Below are positions 18,129 to 28,285 of a stretch of 64,000 nt of DNA, piece after piece. The stretch lies in NCBI GenBank assembly GCA_002427105.1, contig DIPM01000037.1, positions 78,684-142,683 on the forward strand, given 5' to 3'. Position 1 is the first letter of the stretch; every line of letters begins with the position of its first letter. The notes below the pieces were generated by a model that made no database searches, was not told the origin of the DNA, and saw nothing but the letters and a program-made list of their open reading frames with translations. Source of the DNA: Marinilabiliaceae bacterium UBA5488. GTDB lineage: Bacteria; Bacteroidota; Bacteroidia; Bacteroidales; Marinilabiliaceae. A program made the position numbers and the translations under genes.

Positions 18129-19598
18129 TTATTCCTCAGACCTGCGGGCGCGCAATTCCTTTTCCAGAAAATCTTCTTTTTCTTTATTAATTTCATAGAA
18201 AAACAAGGCCACAATAGCTACTGTGAAAGTCAGTGCCGGATAAACGCTCATGGTCATAAGAACTCCGTTGATAGCCTGGTCGGATTGAACCTCAAGATTG
18301 GGGTTGTAACCATAGAATGAAAGTATCCCTGCTACTAAGGAGCCTCCTACTGCCAATCCTGTTTTAAGTCCAAACAGCATGGCTGAGAAAACTATGGCTG
18401 TTGCTCTCCGATTGTTCTTCCACTCCGAGTAGTCGGCCACATCGGCTACCATTGCCCACAATAGAGGGATAGTTAAGCCGTAAGAAAAACCATGTATGAT
18501 TTGAATAATAAACACAAGGCCTACACTTTCTCTGCCTACAAAGTAGAAACTTCCCTGAGCCACGGTAGCTATGATTAGGGCTACGATAAAGAGATCTCTT
18601 TTGCCATATTTGTCGGCCAACGGTTTTGACAAAGCAATGGCAACCAGCATTAGAATAATGCCCGAGGCATTGAAAAGGCTAAAGCCGGATGATGCCGCAT
18701 CTTCAGGCCAATGAAAACCATGAAGCCCCATATTGGTCAACATGCCGTTAAGGCCGTCTATCATTCCGTTAAAACCTATACTGGAAAGGAAAGCCGCTAA
18801 GGCTGTGGTATCCAAATAGTTTTCAAAATAGTAAATATAGGAGCCTCCTTTAAGTGACAGGGTTATAAAAACGAAAACAGTAACAATAAGCATTATTATC
18901 CAGGGCTTGTTTTTAAACAAGTCGCTTAAGTCTTGTTTTACGCTTGTCTTCTGCTCTGCAGGGGGCTGGATGCGCTCCTTTGTAGTTAAGAAGGTGATGA
19001 TGAAAAATAATACTCCTACAGCTGCAAATATTCCCATCACATTTTCAAAGCCTATGGCGCGGTCACCCTTGCCAAGGATAAGAACCAGGGGGAGTAAGAT
19101 GACCTGAACAATAAACTGAGCCAGGGTAACGGCTGTAAAACGATAGGAAGAGATACTGTTTCGTTCTTTCATATCGCCTGTTAGTACTCCGCTCAATGAT
19201 GCGTAGGGCAGGTTGTTGGCTGCATACACTAAAACAAGAAGGATGTAGGTAGTCATTGCATAAGCAATCTTACCTGCGGGGCTGAAGTCGGGGGTGCTAA
19301 AGGCTAAAATAGCGATAACGCCAAAGGGCACGGATGTCCATAGTATCCAGGGACGAAACTTCCCCCAGCGGGTATTTGTTCTGTCGGCTATTAGACCCAT
19401 AATCGGGGTGAAGAATGCTCCTACCATTCCACCGATAAAAATTATCAGCGAAGCAATTTCACCCGGAATTTTATACACGTCGGTATAAAAATAGGCCAAA
19501 AAGGTCATTAAAGTTTGAAAAATAAGGTTGGCTGCAAAGTCGCCCAGACTATAGCCAACTTTCTCCATTACGGAGATTTTTTGCGAGTTGCTCTTCAT
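18129..19598 (-). CDS. GPH-family sugar:cation symporter (xyloside transporter)
   Basis: A 489-residue inner-membrane protein of the glycoside-pentoside-hexuronide subfamily of the MFS. The N-terminus EKVGYSLGDFAANLIFQ and the FYTDVYKIPG segment are diagnostic. About 12 hydrophobic helices are present, with the charged loop DRTNTRWGKFRPW between helices 2 and 3. It is the first gene of the operon with GH10 and GH43, so the likely cargo is xylose, xylobiose or short xylo-oligosaccharides. Import would be coupled to H+ or Na+. Two hydrophilic insertions (near residues 225 and 290) are unremarkable. Confidence 0.92.
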   Translation of the reverse strand: MKSNSQKISVMEKVGYSLGDFAANLIFQTLMTFLAYFYTDVYKIPGEIASLIIFIGGMVGAFFTPIMGLIADRTNTRWGKFRPWILWTSVPFGVIAILAFSTPDFSPAGKIAYAMTTYILLVLVYAANNLPYASLSGVLTGDMKERNSISSYRFTAVTLAQFIVQVILLPLVLILGKGDRAIGFENVMGIFAAVGVLFFIITFLTTKERIQPPAEQKTSVKQDLSDLFKNKPWIIMLIVTVFVFITLSLKGGSYIYYFENYLDTTALAAFLSSIGFNGMIDGLNGMLTNMGLHGFHWPEDAASSGFSLFNASGIILMLVAIALSKPLADKYGKRDLFIVALIIATVAQGSFYFVGRESVGLVFIIQIIHGFSYGLTIPLLWAMVADVADYSEWKNNRRATAIVFSAMLFGLKTGLAVGGSLVAGILSFYGYNPNLEVQSDQAINGVLMTMSVYPALTFTVAIVALFFYEINKEKEDFLEKELRARRSEE

Positions 19599-19805
19599 AA
19601 TAGTTGTGGATTTTTTCTATAATAGCAGCGTTCATTATGTTTTAATACTTACTGCTTTTAATTGTTATAGTCAAAAGTAATCCGAATTTAACACTCTTTT
19701 ACGGGATGTTAAATTATTTACTCTATTAAAACAGAAAAATCCACCTTTTGAGTTATCAGTCGGGTTTCAGGTTTCGGGTTAAACTTAAAACTTATAACTC
19801 ATAAC

Positions 19806-20405
19806 TCATTTGTGCCTCTTCTTAAGTTCGCGGGCGATATCTTCGATGCGATAACCTTTATGAGAAAGTAAGACTATCAGGTGATAAAGCAAGTCTGCGC
19901 TTTCGTACAGGAAATTTTCGTCGTCGTTGGCCATAGCGCCAATAACTGTCTCCACAGCTTCTTCGCCAACTTTCTGGGCTATTTTGCGCGTTCCCTTTTG
20001 AAAAAGTGAGGTGGTGTAAGAGCCTTCAGGCATCTCGGCTTTGCGCTTGTCAATAAAGTCCTGCAAGAGCTTAAGGAATAGAATATCATCGGCTTGATTG
20101 CTTTCATTCCAGCAGGTGTCTGAACCGGTGTGGCAAACAGGTCCGACCGGATTGCATTTTATCAGCAGGCTGTCTTGATCGCAGTCGGCGGCTATTGATA
20201 CTACATTTAGGAAATTCCCTGATTCTTCCCCTTTTGTCCAAAGGCGTTTTTTTGAGCGACTATAAAAGGTAACCCTCTGCTCTTTTTGGGTCTTTGCAAG
20301 GGCTTCGGCATTCATATAGCCAAGCATCAAGACCTTGCCTGTTACATTATCTTGTATTACTGCCGGAACTAACCCGTCGCCGGCTTTTGAAAAATCGATA
20401 TTCAT
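19806..20405 (-). CDS. hisIE: Bifunctional phosphoribosyl-AMP cyclohydrolase / phosphoribosyl-ATP pyrophosphatase
   Basis: Catalyses steps 2 and 3 of histidine biosynthesis. It is 199 residues. The N-terminal HisI domain has the metal-binding DCDQDSLLIKCNPVGPVCHT (about residues 92-111). The C-terminal HisE domain has EEAVETVIGAMANDD and ESADLLYHLIVLL. It is the last gene of the hisH-hisA-hisF-hisIE run on the minus strand, 26 bases after hisF. A low-complexity AT repeat lies just beyond its stop codon. Confidence 0.97.
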   Translation of the reverse strand: MNIDFSKAGDGLVPAVIQDNVTGKVLMLGYMNAEALAKTQKEQRVTFYSRSKKRLWTKGEESGNFLNVVSIAADCDQDSLLIKCNPVGPVCHTGSDTCWNESNQADDILFLKLLQDFIDKRKAEMPEGSYTTSLFQKGTRKIAQKVGEEAVETVIGAMANDDENFLYESADLLYHLIVLLSHKGYRIEDIARELKKRHK

Positions 20406-20431
20406 CTGAAAATGGTTTTGTATATCAATAC

Positions 20432-21190
20432 TTATCGAATCAGGATACCTTCTTTTCTAAGGTAGTCCTTCAACTTAGGAATTGATATTTCGTTATAGTG
20501 AAAAACGCTGGCCGCCAAGGCGGCATCAGCCTTCCCTTTAATAAATGCATCTTTGAAATGTTCCATAGTTCCCGCACCGCCCGAGGCTATTACAGGTATC
20601 GACAGCGATGAGCTAAGTGTGGCAAGGGCCTCGTTGGCAAAGCCCTGCTTTACGCCGTCGTGATCCATACTGGTGAATAGTATCTCGCCGGCACCCCGCT
20701 CCTCGGCCTCTTTGGCCCAGCTAAAAAGGCGCTTTTCGGTGATGATTCGTCCACCATTTACGGTTACAGCCCACTCATTGTCGGCCTCTTGTTGCTTAGC
20801 ATCAATGGCTACTACCACAAACTGGCTGCCGAAATTCTTTGCCATCAGGTCAATAAGCTCAGGATTGCGCACGGCTGCTGAGTTTATGCTTATTTTATCG
20901 GCTCCCGCGTTAAGGAGGGCTTCAACATCCTTAAGGTCGCTGATTCCGCCGCCTACGGTGAAGGGAATATTAATATGTCGCGCTATGCGCTCTACCAGGT
21001 CAACAAAGGTTTTACGCCCCTCGTGGGAAGCTGTAATATCCAGAAAAACCAGTTCATCGGCTCCTTGTTTGACGTATTCTTTAGCCAACTCGACGGGGTC
21101 GCCAACTGTTTTAAGTTCCACAAACTTAACACCTTTAACTGTCATGCCATCCTTAATGTCGAGGCACGGGATAAGTCTTTTTGCTACCAT
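20432..21190 (-). CDS. hisF: Imidazole glycerol phosphate synthase, cyclase subunit
   Basis: Uses ammonia delivered by HisH to close the imidazole ring, yielding IGP and AICAR. It is a 252-residue TIM barrel with both catalytic aspartates at canonical positions, Asp11 (PCLDIKDG) and Asp130 (VVVAIDAKQ). The phosphate loops are TVGGGIS and ASGGAG. It follows hisA by 47 bases and partners with hisH, two genes upstream. Confidence 0.98.
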   Translation of the reverse strand: MVAKRLIPCLDIKDGMTVKGVKFVELKTVGDPVELAKEYVKQGADELVFLDITASHEGRKTFVDLVERIARHINIPFTVGGGISDLKDVEALLNAGADKISINSAAVRNPELIDLMAKNFGSQFVVVAIDAKQQEADNEWAVTVNGGRIITEKRLFSWAKEAEERGAGEILFTSMDHDGVKQGFANEALATLSSSLSIPVIASGGAGTMEHFKDAFIKGKADAALAASVFHYNEISIPKLKDYLRKEGILIR

Positions 21191-21237
21191 TTATCTTTGT
21201 TTTCTGAATATGGGTATAAAACTAATAAATTTCTATC

Positions 21238-21978
21238 TTATCGAAGTCTTTTTTCCAAATCCGGCATCGATATTCGACCCTCATAAATTGCTTTGCCAAA
21301 AATTACGGCATTCACCCGGGCTTCTTCGAGCAGCTCAATATCCTTCATACTGCTAACTCCGCCGCTTGCAACAAGATAAAGACCGGGGAAACTCTCCAAA
21401 ATTTCTTTGTACAGCTCAAGCGAAGGCCCCTGAAGCATACCGTCCTTGCAGATATCTGTGCATATAGTTTGCCTTATTCCTTTTTCAATATAGCCTTTAA
21501 GGAAGTCGAAGAGATCGAGTTGAGAGGTCTCCGTCCATCCTGAAACGGCGATTTTCCTGTCTTTGACATCCGAGCCCAGGATAATTTTCTCTGAGCCGTA
21601 TTTTTGTATCCAACTTTCAAACTCAGCGGGATTTTTGACGGCAATGCTGCCGCCCGTAACCATCGTTGCGCCACTCTCGAAGGCTATCTTCAGGTCGTCG
21701 CTGCTTTTAAGACCTCCTCCAAAATCTATTACAAGGGAGGTCTTTGCAGCAATAGTCTCGAGCACCTTATAGTTAATGATTCTTCCTGCTTTTGCCCCGT
21801 CAAGGTCAACCAAATGCAAGCGTGTTATTCCGTGGTTTTCAAACTGCAGCGCCACTTCAAGGGGGTTTTCGTTATACACCTTCTTGGTATTATAGTCGCC
21901 TTTACTCAGTCTGACGCACTTGCCCTCGATAATGTCGATTGCCGGAATAAGCTCTATAGCTTTGCTGGAGGTTGTCAT
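21238..21978 (-). CDS. hisA: Phosphoribosylformimino-AICAR-ribotide isomerase (ProFAR isomerase)
   Basis: Amadori isomerisation of ProFAR to PRFAR, the substrate of HisHF. It is a 246-residue TIM barrel paralogous to hisF. It has the N-terminal [18 protein letters not shown] with the catalytic Asp, the phosphate-binding DFGGGLKS, and the second Asp in [10 protein letters not shown]. Only 2 bases separate it from the hisH stop, so it is tightly coupled in the operon. Confidence 0.97.
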   Translation of the reverse strand: MTTSSKAIELIPAIDIIEGKCVRLSKGDYNTKKVYNENPLEVALQFENHGITRLHLVDLDGAKAGRIINYKVLETIAAKTSLVIDFGGGLKSSDDLKIAFESGATMVTGGSIAVKNPAEFESWIQKYGSEKIILGSDVKDRKIAVSGWTETSQLDLFDFLKGYIEKGIRQTICTDICKDGMLQGPSLELYKEILESFPGLYLVASGGVSSMKDIELLEEARVNAVIFGKAIYEGRISMPDLEKRLR

Positions 21979-21980
21979 TT

Positions 21981-22589
21981 TTATAATTTTAAAAAGCGCT
22001 CGATAATGCGTTGTCCCAGGGGACCGCTCTTCTCGGGGTGAAATTGAGTAGCGAAAAAATTATCGCGTTGCATTGCCGAACTGTAATTGTTAATATAATT
22101 AGTTGTGGCGGCTGTGTGCTTTCCCATCGAAAGATAGTAGCTATGAACGAAATATAAGTAGCCACCCTCCATCGAGGAGTCGAATAGCTCGCCTTTCAAA
22201 TCAAAAATACGATTCCAGCCCATTTGAGGAATCTTTATGTTGTCCGGATTGGGCTCGGGAAGCCTGAATTTGCGCACCGGCTCATCAAAAATATTAAGGC
22301 AGCTTACCTCGCCTTCTTCGCTATAGCTGCCCATCAGCTGCATGCCCAGACAGATGCCCAAGACGGGCTGCCTGAGTGATTGAATTAAGCCCGACAAGCC
22401 ACTCTGCTCAAGATATCTCATGGTGCTCGCAGCCTCTCCAACCCCCGGGAAAATCACTTTGTCGGCCTTCCTTATCTTGTCGGGATCAGATGTTATTTCT
22501 GCATTTTGTTCCAGTCGCAACAGGGCATTATTGACCGACCTGATATTGCCGGCATTGTATTTTATTATTACAATATTCTGTTTTGACAT
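21981..22589 (-). CDS. hisH: Imidazole glycerol phosphate synthase, glutamine amidotransferase subunit
   Basis: Class-I glutaminase that supplies ammonia to HisF through the barrel tunnel. It is 202 residues with the nucleophile Cys80 in LGICLGMQ and the His/Glu pair in FHPEKSG. The oxyanion strand PGVGEAAS is also present. It is the first his gene of this run and lies 23 bases downstream of purU. The other his genes (hisG, hisD, hisC, hisB) are not in the window. Confidence 0.97.
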   Translation of the reverse strand: MSKQNIVIIKYNAGNIRSVNNALLRLEQNAEITSDPDKIRKADKVIFPGVGEAASTMRYLEQSGLSGLIQSLRQPVLGICLGMQLMGSYSEEGEVSCLNIFDEPVRKFRLPEPNPDNIKIPQMGWNRIFDLKGELFDSSMEGGYLYFVHSYYLSMGKHTAATTNYINNYSSAMQRDNFFATQFHPEKSGPLGQRIIERFLKL

Positions 22590-22612
22590 CCTGATGAACT
22601 AAGATTGCAAGC

Positions 22613-23482
22613 TTATTGAAATAGTATGGTTTTGTTTTTATAAACCAGAGTTTTACGGTCGATATGAGCCATTACTGCTCTGGAAAGCACTATCTTCTCT
22701 ATATCGCGTCCTTTCTGAATAAGTTTTTCAACACTGTCGTGGTGCGTGATACGCGCCACGTCCTGCTCGATTATGGGGCCTGCATCAAGCTCGCTGGTAA
22801 CGTAATGGCTTGTTGCTCCGATAATTTTCACTCCCCGTTCGTAGGCCGCGTGATAAGGCTTTGCACCAACAAAGGCCGGCAAAAAGGAGTGATGAATATT
22901 TATTACCCTTTCGGGATAATTATCTACAAATGATTGCGAAAGAACCTGCATATAGCGTGCAAGCACCAGAAAGTCTATCTTGTGCTCTTTAAGAAGCTCA
23001 AGTTCCTTCTTCTCCTGCTCTTCTTTGGTGGCTGCTGTTATTGGGATGTGAACAAATTGGATTCCGAATTTTTTCACTACCTCTTCCAGATCCTTATGAT
23101 TGCTGATTACAAGAGGAATCTCTACATTCAACTCACCGCTCTGATAACGCGAGAGGATGTCGTAAAGGCAGTGAGACAATTTGCTTACAAAAATTGCCAT
23201 ACGAGCCTTGTATCCGGAAAAATGAAGCTTCCACTGCATCTTGCAGGGAGTGGCGATAGCGAACTGAAACGCGGGCTCTATTTGGTCTTTTTCTAATCCG
23301 AAACCATGAAGTTCCCACTCTATCCTCATAAAAAAGCGCCCTTCGTCGCGGTCTGTATGCTGGTCAAGGGCAACAATGTTGCCGTTATTGCGATGTATAA
23401 AATCTGTAACTCTCGCCACAATTCCTCTCTGATCCGGGCAGTGTATTCTGATAATGGCAGTTTCACTATGAGTAGTGCTCAT
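22613..23482 (-). CDS. purU: Formyltetrahydrofolate deformylase
   Basis: Hydrolyses 10-formyl-THF to formate and THF, balancing one-carbon pools. It is 289 residues. An N-terminal ACT domain (about residues 8-85, CPDQRGIVARVTDFIH) is followed by a formyltransferase domain with the catalytic Asn/His/Asp set in INIHHSFLPAF and SELDAGPIIEQD. The gene is immediately upstream of hisH on the same strand (23 bases). A link is plausible because the histidine pathway releases AICAR, which needs 10-formyl-THF, but this is inference. Confidence 0.95.
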   Translation of the reverse strand: MSTTHSETAIIRIHCPDQRGIVARVTDFIHRNNGNIVALDQHTDRDEGRFFMRIEWELHGFGLEKDQIEPAFQFAIATPCKMQWKLHFSGYKARMAIFVSKLSHCLYDILSRYQSGELNVEIPLVISNHKDLEEVVKKFGIQFVHIPITAATKEEQEKKELELLKEHKIDFLVLARYMQVLSQSFVDNYPERVINIHHSFLPAFVGAKPYHAAYERGVKIIGATSHYVTSELDAGPIIEQDVARITHHDSVEKLIQKGRDIEKIVLSRAVMAHIDRKTLVYKNKTILFQ

Positions 23483-23551
23483 TTTAATATTGAATTGAAT
23501 ACAAAAATAACAAATTTATTGGAGACTGTAAGAAAAGTAGTCTGAATTCTT

Positions 23552-24355
23552 TCAATCTATATAATAGAGCAGGGTCTTTAGAAACAGCTCCGGCTGATCG
23601 GAATGTATCCAATGGCCTGCATCGGGAATTGTTGCAATCTGTGCCCCCGGGAAAAGACGTGCTATAACAAGAGAGTCTTCGCTTAAGATATAGGATGATT
23701 TTTCTCCTTTTATAAAAACAGTAGGCAGGTCGCTTAGGGCATCGCTCTTGTCAAAATGTGAAAACCCGTCCATAATCTCCGGCAGATTATTTTGCAGCGC
23801 TGTAATATTCAGCTGCCAATAGTACTTTCCTTGTTTGTCCCTCCTGATGTTTTTCAGTAGAAACTGGCGGGTGCTTGTTGACCTAATCTTGTCTTTCAGT
23901 GCTAAGTCCAAATCCTTTCTGCTCGTGAATTCGCCCGGATTAGTTGAACTTAATGCCTCCAGTATCTTCGCGTGACCCGATGATGAGCTGTCTGTATTAG
24001 CAGGGCTAAGGTAGCTTTTAGGGGCTACATCTGCCACAATCAACTTGCTGACCATTTGTGGATGTAACATAGCAAAACGCATCGCTACTTTGCCGCCCAT
24101 CGAATGTCCCAGAAGAATGATTTTGCCTGAAACCCGCCCTTGCAGGGTCTCATACAAATCAGCCGCCATGCTGTCAAAATCGTGGACCTCACTATGGGGA
24201 CTACGGCCGTGATTACGCAAATCAGGAAGTATCACCCTGAATTTATCCTCCAAACGGCTCGCAATAGTCATCCAGTTGTCTGACGAACCATACAAGCCGT
24301 GTATTATTACCAGAGTTTCATCACCCTTGCCAATTTCCCTGCAAAATAGCTCCAT
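23552..24355 (-). CDS. Alpha/beta-fold hydrolase (YbfF-type esterase)
   Basis: A 267-residue cytosolic hydrolase with the complete triad context. The nucleophile elbow is GHSMGG (about residues 93-98), the acid follows in the region before FIKGEKSSY, and the His is in PDAGHWIHSDQPELF near the C-terminus. The oxyanion loop is HGLYGSSDNW. Similarity is to the YbfF/small acyl-CoA esterase group. The natural substrate is unknown. Its start overlaps the pdxJ stop by one base (TAATG), so it is translationally coupled to pdxJ. Confidence 0.88.
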   Translation of the reverse strand: MELFCREIGKGDETLVIIHGLYGSSDNWMTIASRLEDKFRVILPDLRNHGRSPHSEVHDFDSMAADLYETLQGRVSGKIILLGHSMGGKVAMRFAMLHPQMVSKLIVADVAPKSYLSPANTDSSSSGHAKILEALSSTNPGEFTSRKDLDLALKDKIRSTSTRQFLLKNIRRDKQGKYYWQLNITALQNNLPEIMDGFSHFDKSDALSDLPTVFIKGEKSSYILSEDSLVIARLFPGAQIATIPDAGHWIHSDQPELFLKTLLYYID

Positions 24356-25077
24356 TACCTCTCCTTTACCAACTGTTGTTTATATAGTGAAATGGTCTTC
24401 TCCAGGCCGAAGTAAAGTGCATCTGCTATAAGCGCGTGACCTATCGATACTTCCTTAAGAAAAGGAATACGCTCGTTGAAAAATTTGAGATTCTCAAGAC
24501 TGAGGTCGTGACCTGCATTTATCATCATTCCGGCCTTGGCTGCTAAATTGGCAGCCTCGACAAAGGGAGCGATGGCCTTTTCGCGGTCGATATGATAGTG
24601 GGCTGCATAAGGCTCAGTATATAACTCTATGCGGTCTGTGTTTGTTAGAGCTGCATTTTTAATCATTTCGGGCTCTGTGCCAATAAAAATGGAGGTACGA
24701 ATACCGTGCTCTTTTAAATCAGCAATAATATCCTGAAGAAAAGACAGATGGACTATCGTGTTCCAACCGGCATTAGAGGTGATGGCCTCCGGCGGATCGG
24801 GTACAAGAGTAACCTGGTTAGGTTTCACGTTTTTAACCAGTTCTAAAAATGCCGGCGAGGGATAACCTTCTATATTAAATTCAGTTTTTATAATACCTCG
24901 AATATCATACACGTCTTTCTTTCGAATATGACGCTCGTCGGGGCGCGGGTGAACGGTAATTCCGTCGGCTCCAAAATTTTGGACATCGACAGCTACCTTT
25001 AGTACATCCGGCACATTTCCGCCCCTTGCATTTCTAAGAGTGGCAATTTTATTTATGTTTACACTTAATTTTGTCAT
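24355..25077 (-). CDS. pdxJ: Pyridoxine 5'-phosphate synthase
   Basis: Condenses 1-deoxy-xylulose 5-phosphate with 3-amino-2-oxopropyl phosphate to give pyridoxine 5'-phosphate (DXP-dependent B6 pathway). It is a 240-residue TIM barrel. Diagnostic segments are [17 protein letters not shown] at the N-terminus, [28 protein letters not shown] and [11 protein letters not shown]. It is the first gene of a two-gene unit with the alpha/beta hydrolase, divergent from the CBS gene with a 134-base shared promoter region. Confidence 0.97.
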   Translation of the reverse strand: MTKLSVNINKIATLRNARGGNVPDVLKVAVDVQNFGADGITVHPRPDERHIRKKDVYDIRGIIKTEFNIEGYPSPAFLELVKNVKPNQVTLVPDPPEAITSNAGWNTIVHLSFLQDIIADLKEHGIRTSIFIGTEPEMIKNAALTNTDRIELYTEPYAAHYHIDREKAIAPFVEAANLAAKAGMMINAGHDLSLENLKFFNERIPFLKEVSIGHALIADALYFGLEKTISLYKQQLVKER

Positions 25078-25211
25078 TTTCGGTATCTAATTTGTAAGGA
25101 AATATCTCAATCTTTGCTGTAATAAGCCTTGTTATTTAAAATAAAAAGAGTAAATTACAGTTATTACTTGAGAAACGACAAAGTTATAAAGTATTTCTTT
25201 ATTCTTAATTT

Positions 25212-25877
25212 ATGCTGGCAAAAGATTTAATATCCGAGCTTATTCCGGCGCTGAGAACTTCCGACACGGGATTGCAGACGCTTAACTCGATGGAGGCTTT
25301 CAGGGTCTCTCATTTGCCCATTGTCAATAACAAAAGCTTTTTAGGACTTATTTCGGACTCTGATATATATGATTTGAATTCAGCAAATGAACCCCTGGGT
25401 AATCATCGTTTATCGCTGATTAAGCCTTATGTCTATGCTAACCAACATATTTATGATGTGATTGAGATAGCATCAAGACTCAAACTCAGTCTGGTTCCCG
25501 TGTTGGATGCTGATTCAAATTATCTTGGCGTTATTACCACTCACGATTTGCTGCATCGTTTCAGTGAGCTGATTGCCGCTCATACTCCCGGCGGAATAAT
25601 ACAGATAGAGGTTGGAGCGCGTGATTACGCGCTTTCAGAGATTGCACGTATTGTTGAAGATTCTGACAGCAAAATTCTAAGTCTTTATGTTTCGCAGTCA
25701 GAGGATGGCAGGCAACTTTTTATTACCATAAAATTGAATCGCACAGATTTGCATGGTGTGATTCACGGCTTCGAGCGATACGGCTATAGGATACGCGCAG
25801 GATACGGTGGTAATGTGCAAATTGATGAAACCGCGCTGAAGAATTATGAATCTTTGATGAAATATTTAGACGTATAG
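25212..25877 (+). CDS. Tandem CBS-domain protein with C-terminal ACT-like segment
   Basis: A 221-residue soluble protein. Two CBS motifs span about residues 1-60 (SHLPIVNNKSFLGLISDSDI) and 75-130 (LSLVPVLDADSNYLGVITTHDLL). Together they make a Bateman module that usually binds adenosyl nucleotides. The remainder (about residues 140-205) has the alternating strand pattern of an ACT-like domain. No effector domain is attached. It lies 24 bases upstream of the Omp85-like gene and may be its operon partner. Function is unknown. Confidence 0.85.
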   Translation: MLAKDLISELIPALRTSDTGLQTLNSMEAFRVSHLPIVNNKSFLGLISDSDIYDLNSANEPLGNHRLSLIKPYVYANQHIYDVIEIASRLKLSLVPVLDADSNYLGVITTHDLLHRFSELIAAHTPGGIIQIEVGARDYALSEIARIVEDSDSKILSLYVSQSEDGRQLFITIKLNRTDLHGVIHGFERYGYRIRAGYGGNVQIDETALKNYESLMKYLDV

Positions 25878-25900
25878 ACTGCTTCGTAAAACCGGCGTTG

Positions 25901-27316
25901 ATGTTGTGTAGTTTTGTGCTTAAGAAATTTTTGCCAATAATATTTTTTGTGACCGGATCCCTGCTTCCCTTATATGCATTAGATCCCGGTTCACTTTTCG
26001 ACACGCATATTGTTGTCCGGGATATTGAAATAAACGGCAACTATAAAACCAAACGACGCATTATTCTTTCTGAACTCCCTTTCTCTATCGGGGAGCAGAT
26101 AAATATGGGCGACCTGATAAGCCTGATTGCCCGCGGGAAAGAAAATCTGCTCAACAGCTCCCTGTTTAACCGTGTAGAAATTGACTTTTATTATCCTGAC
26201 AGAAGCTCTGTTGTAATTAGCGTTGATGTTAAGGAAAGATGGTATTTCTGGGCCTTCCCGGTATTTGAACAGGAGGGACGTAATTTTAGTGACTTCCTGA
26301 GGCTGAACGACGGGACTTATTTTAATTATGGCGTTTACCTGAAGCATGACAACTTCAGAGGCCGCCGTGAAATGATTAAACTTAGAGCAGTTACCGGCTA
26401 CAAAAAACAGATGGTGTTTAGCTATCAGAAACCCGGTTTAAACCAAAAAACCGGGTGGGGAGTTAACCTTAGCTGGTTGTGGAGCGACCAGATGCCTTAC
26501 GCTACCTTCGACGACAAGCAGGTCTTTCTCAAAACCCTTGGAAGTCGCCTTCTTACCCGGGCAAACGTGGATTTATCATATTCTTATCGACACAATTTAG
26601 ATCATTATCATTCTGTCAATTTGGGGTATGAGAATATTGACGCCTCGGATACTTTAATTGCCTTAAATCCTAATATTCTTCCCGATGGCAAAGGTTTGAG
26701 CGAGACCTTGTCGCTGGGATATAACTACAGGTATGACCTTAGAGACTCAAAAGTATATCCGCTGCGCGGAACTTATGTAGAGGCGGAAGTGGCACGCATC
26801 GGCTTTGGTGTGGAGTCCAATTATGAAGGTTTTTTCAGGGGCAGGGTAGTGGCATCCTACCATGATATCTTGCTTGAGAACCTTTTCTATAGTGTCAAAG
26901 GCTTTGCTTCAGTTATTGATTCCGAAGAAGTGCCTTATATATTCAAAACGGGTTTGGGATATGGTGAGTCTCTTAATGGTTTTGAGTTTAGGGTTATTGA
27001 CGGCTCGTCTTATGGAGTAGCCCAGACTAAGCTTCTCTACGAATTAATACCCCGCAAGGATATTCACTTAAAATGGATGCCCTTGGAGCAGTTTTCGCAG
27101 TTTCATTATGCCATTTATCTGAAGGCGCATTTTGATGCCGGTTATGTTGTTAATGAAAATCGCGCCGAGGGCAACAATATGGCCAATGAACTTTTGCTGG
27201 GATATGGATTAGGTGTTGATATGGTCACTTTTTATGATAAAGTTTTGAGTCTGAACTATTCTTTTAATAATTTCGCCGAGCATGGTTTCTATTTTCACTT
27301 TAACCTTGCTTTGTAA
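25901..27316 (+). CDS. Omp85-superfamily outer-membrane protein with a single POTRA domain
   Basis: A 471-residue exported protein. The signal peptide is in the first ~25 residues. One POTRA-like domain (about residues 30-110, VVRDIEINGNYKTKRRIILSELPF and RSSVVISVDVKERW) precedes a C-terminal beta-barrel ending in FYFHFNLAL. It resembles the D15/surface-antigen fold but is much shorter than BamA and lacks the other POTRA repeats. A TTG at 25898 opens the frame, but the ATG at 25901 is the natural start. It precedes nadK by 29 bases. It may be a specialised translocator, and its client is unknown. Confidence 0.85.
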   Translation: MLCSFVLKKFLPIIFFVTGSLLPLYALDPGSLFDTHIVVRDIEINGNYKTKRRIILSELPFSIGEQINMGDLISLIARGKENLLNSSLFNRVEIDFYYPDRSSVVISVDVKERWYFWAFPVFEQEGRNFSDFLRLNDGTYFNYGVYLKHDNFRGRREMIKLRAVTGYKKQMVFSYQKPGLNQKTGWGVNLSWLWSDQMPYATFDDKQVFLKTLGSRLLTRANVDLSYSYRHNLDHYHSVNLGYENIDASDTLIALNPNILPDGKGLSETLSLGYNYRYDLRDSKVYPLRGTYVEAEVARIGFGVESNYEGFFRGRVVASYHDILLENLFYSVKGFASVIDSEEVPYIFKTGLGYGESLNGFEFRVIDGSSYGVAQTKLLYELIPRKDIHLKWMPLEQFSQFHYAIYLKAHFDAGYVVNENRAEGNNMANELLLGYGLGVDMVTFYDKVLSLNYSFNNFAEHGFYFHFNLAL

Positions 27317-27345
27317 ATGAATCTGCCTAACAAAGCTCTACAATT

Positions 27346-28224
27346 ATGCGAATAGCTATTTACGGGAAGCGCTTCGATCAAGTGTTTAACGGTCATTGCA
27401 CAAAACTGTTTAACAGTCTAGCCGATGTTGAAGCTGAACTCTATGTTTTTAAGCCCTTCTATGACTTCATGACAGAGCAGGCCTGCCTTAAAACTGATGT
27501 AGCCGGATTTTTCTCCGACTACAATGATTTGCCCGGTTGTGATATGCTCTTTTCAATAGGCGGTGACGGTACTTTCCTGGACGCTGTAACTATGGTGCGC
27601 GAAAGGCAAATTCCAATAGTCGGAGTTAATAGCGGGCGACTGGGTTTTCTGGCTGATATTTCAAAAGAAGAGCTGCCCGATGCCGTGAACGATATTTTCG
27701 AGGGAAGATACGAGGTGCGTGAGCTTGACCTGCTAAAGCTGGAAACCAAATTGCCGGGTTTTGGCGACCTTGACTTTGCCCTTAATGAGTTGGCCGTTGT
27801 AAAGCGCGACGGTTCTTCTATGATTACTGTTCATGTTAAGCTAAACGGTGAGTTTTTGAACTCATATTGGGCGGACGGCTTGATTATCGCTACGGCAACC
27901 GGCTCAACAGCTTATTCTCTAAGCGTTGGAGGCCCAATTATTCATCCGGCATCCAAAAACCTTATTATAAATCCAATTGCTCCTCACAATTTGACGGTCA
28001 GACCCCTTGTCGTTCCAAATAGTTTTGACCTGTCGCTTAAGGTGGAAAGCAGGGGAGGAACCTTCCTGGCATCTCTGGATTCGCGTAGCTGTATTTTGGA
28101 TGATAGCGTTGAGCTGAGAATCAGAAAGGCCGACTTTTCAATCCCGGTTGTAGAGAGGATAGGAAAAACTTTTTATTCTACACTGCGCTCTAAGCTTATG
28201 TGGGGAGCCGATAAACGTAATTGA
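27346..28224 (+). CDS. nadK: NAD kinase
   Basis: Phosphorylates NAD to NADP. It is 292 residues with the GGDGTFLDA motif (catalytic Asp), NSGRLGFLAD, NELAVVKRDG and the glycine-rich TATGSTAYSLSVGGPI. It belongs to the conserved Bacteroidota run nadK - DUF6089 - uppS - bamA - skp. Its start is 29 bases after the Omp85-like gene. Confidence 0.97.
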   Translation: MRIAIYGKRFDQVFNGHCTKLFNSLADVEAELYVFKPFYDFMTEQACLKTDVAGFFSDYNDLPGCDMLFSIGGDGTFLDAVTMVRERQIPIVGVNSGRLGFLADISKEELPDAVNDIFEGRYEVRELDLLKLETKLPGFGDLDFALNELAVVKRDGSSMITVHVKLNGEFLNSYWADGLIIATATGSTAYSLSVGGPIIHPASKNLIINPIAPHNLTVRPLVVPNSFDLSLKVESRGGTFLASLDSRSCILDDSVELRIRKADFSIPVVERIGKTFYSTLRSKLMWGADKRN

Positions 28225-28285
28225 TGCCGGACAATATTTTGAACTTGCGGTCGTTTTATAGTGACGCATACATAACTTTTGACTA

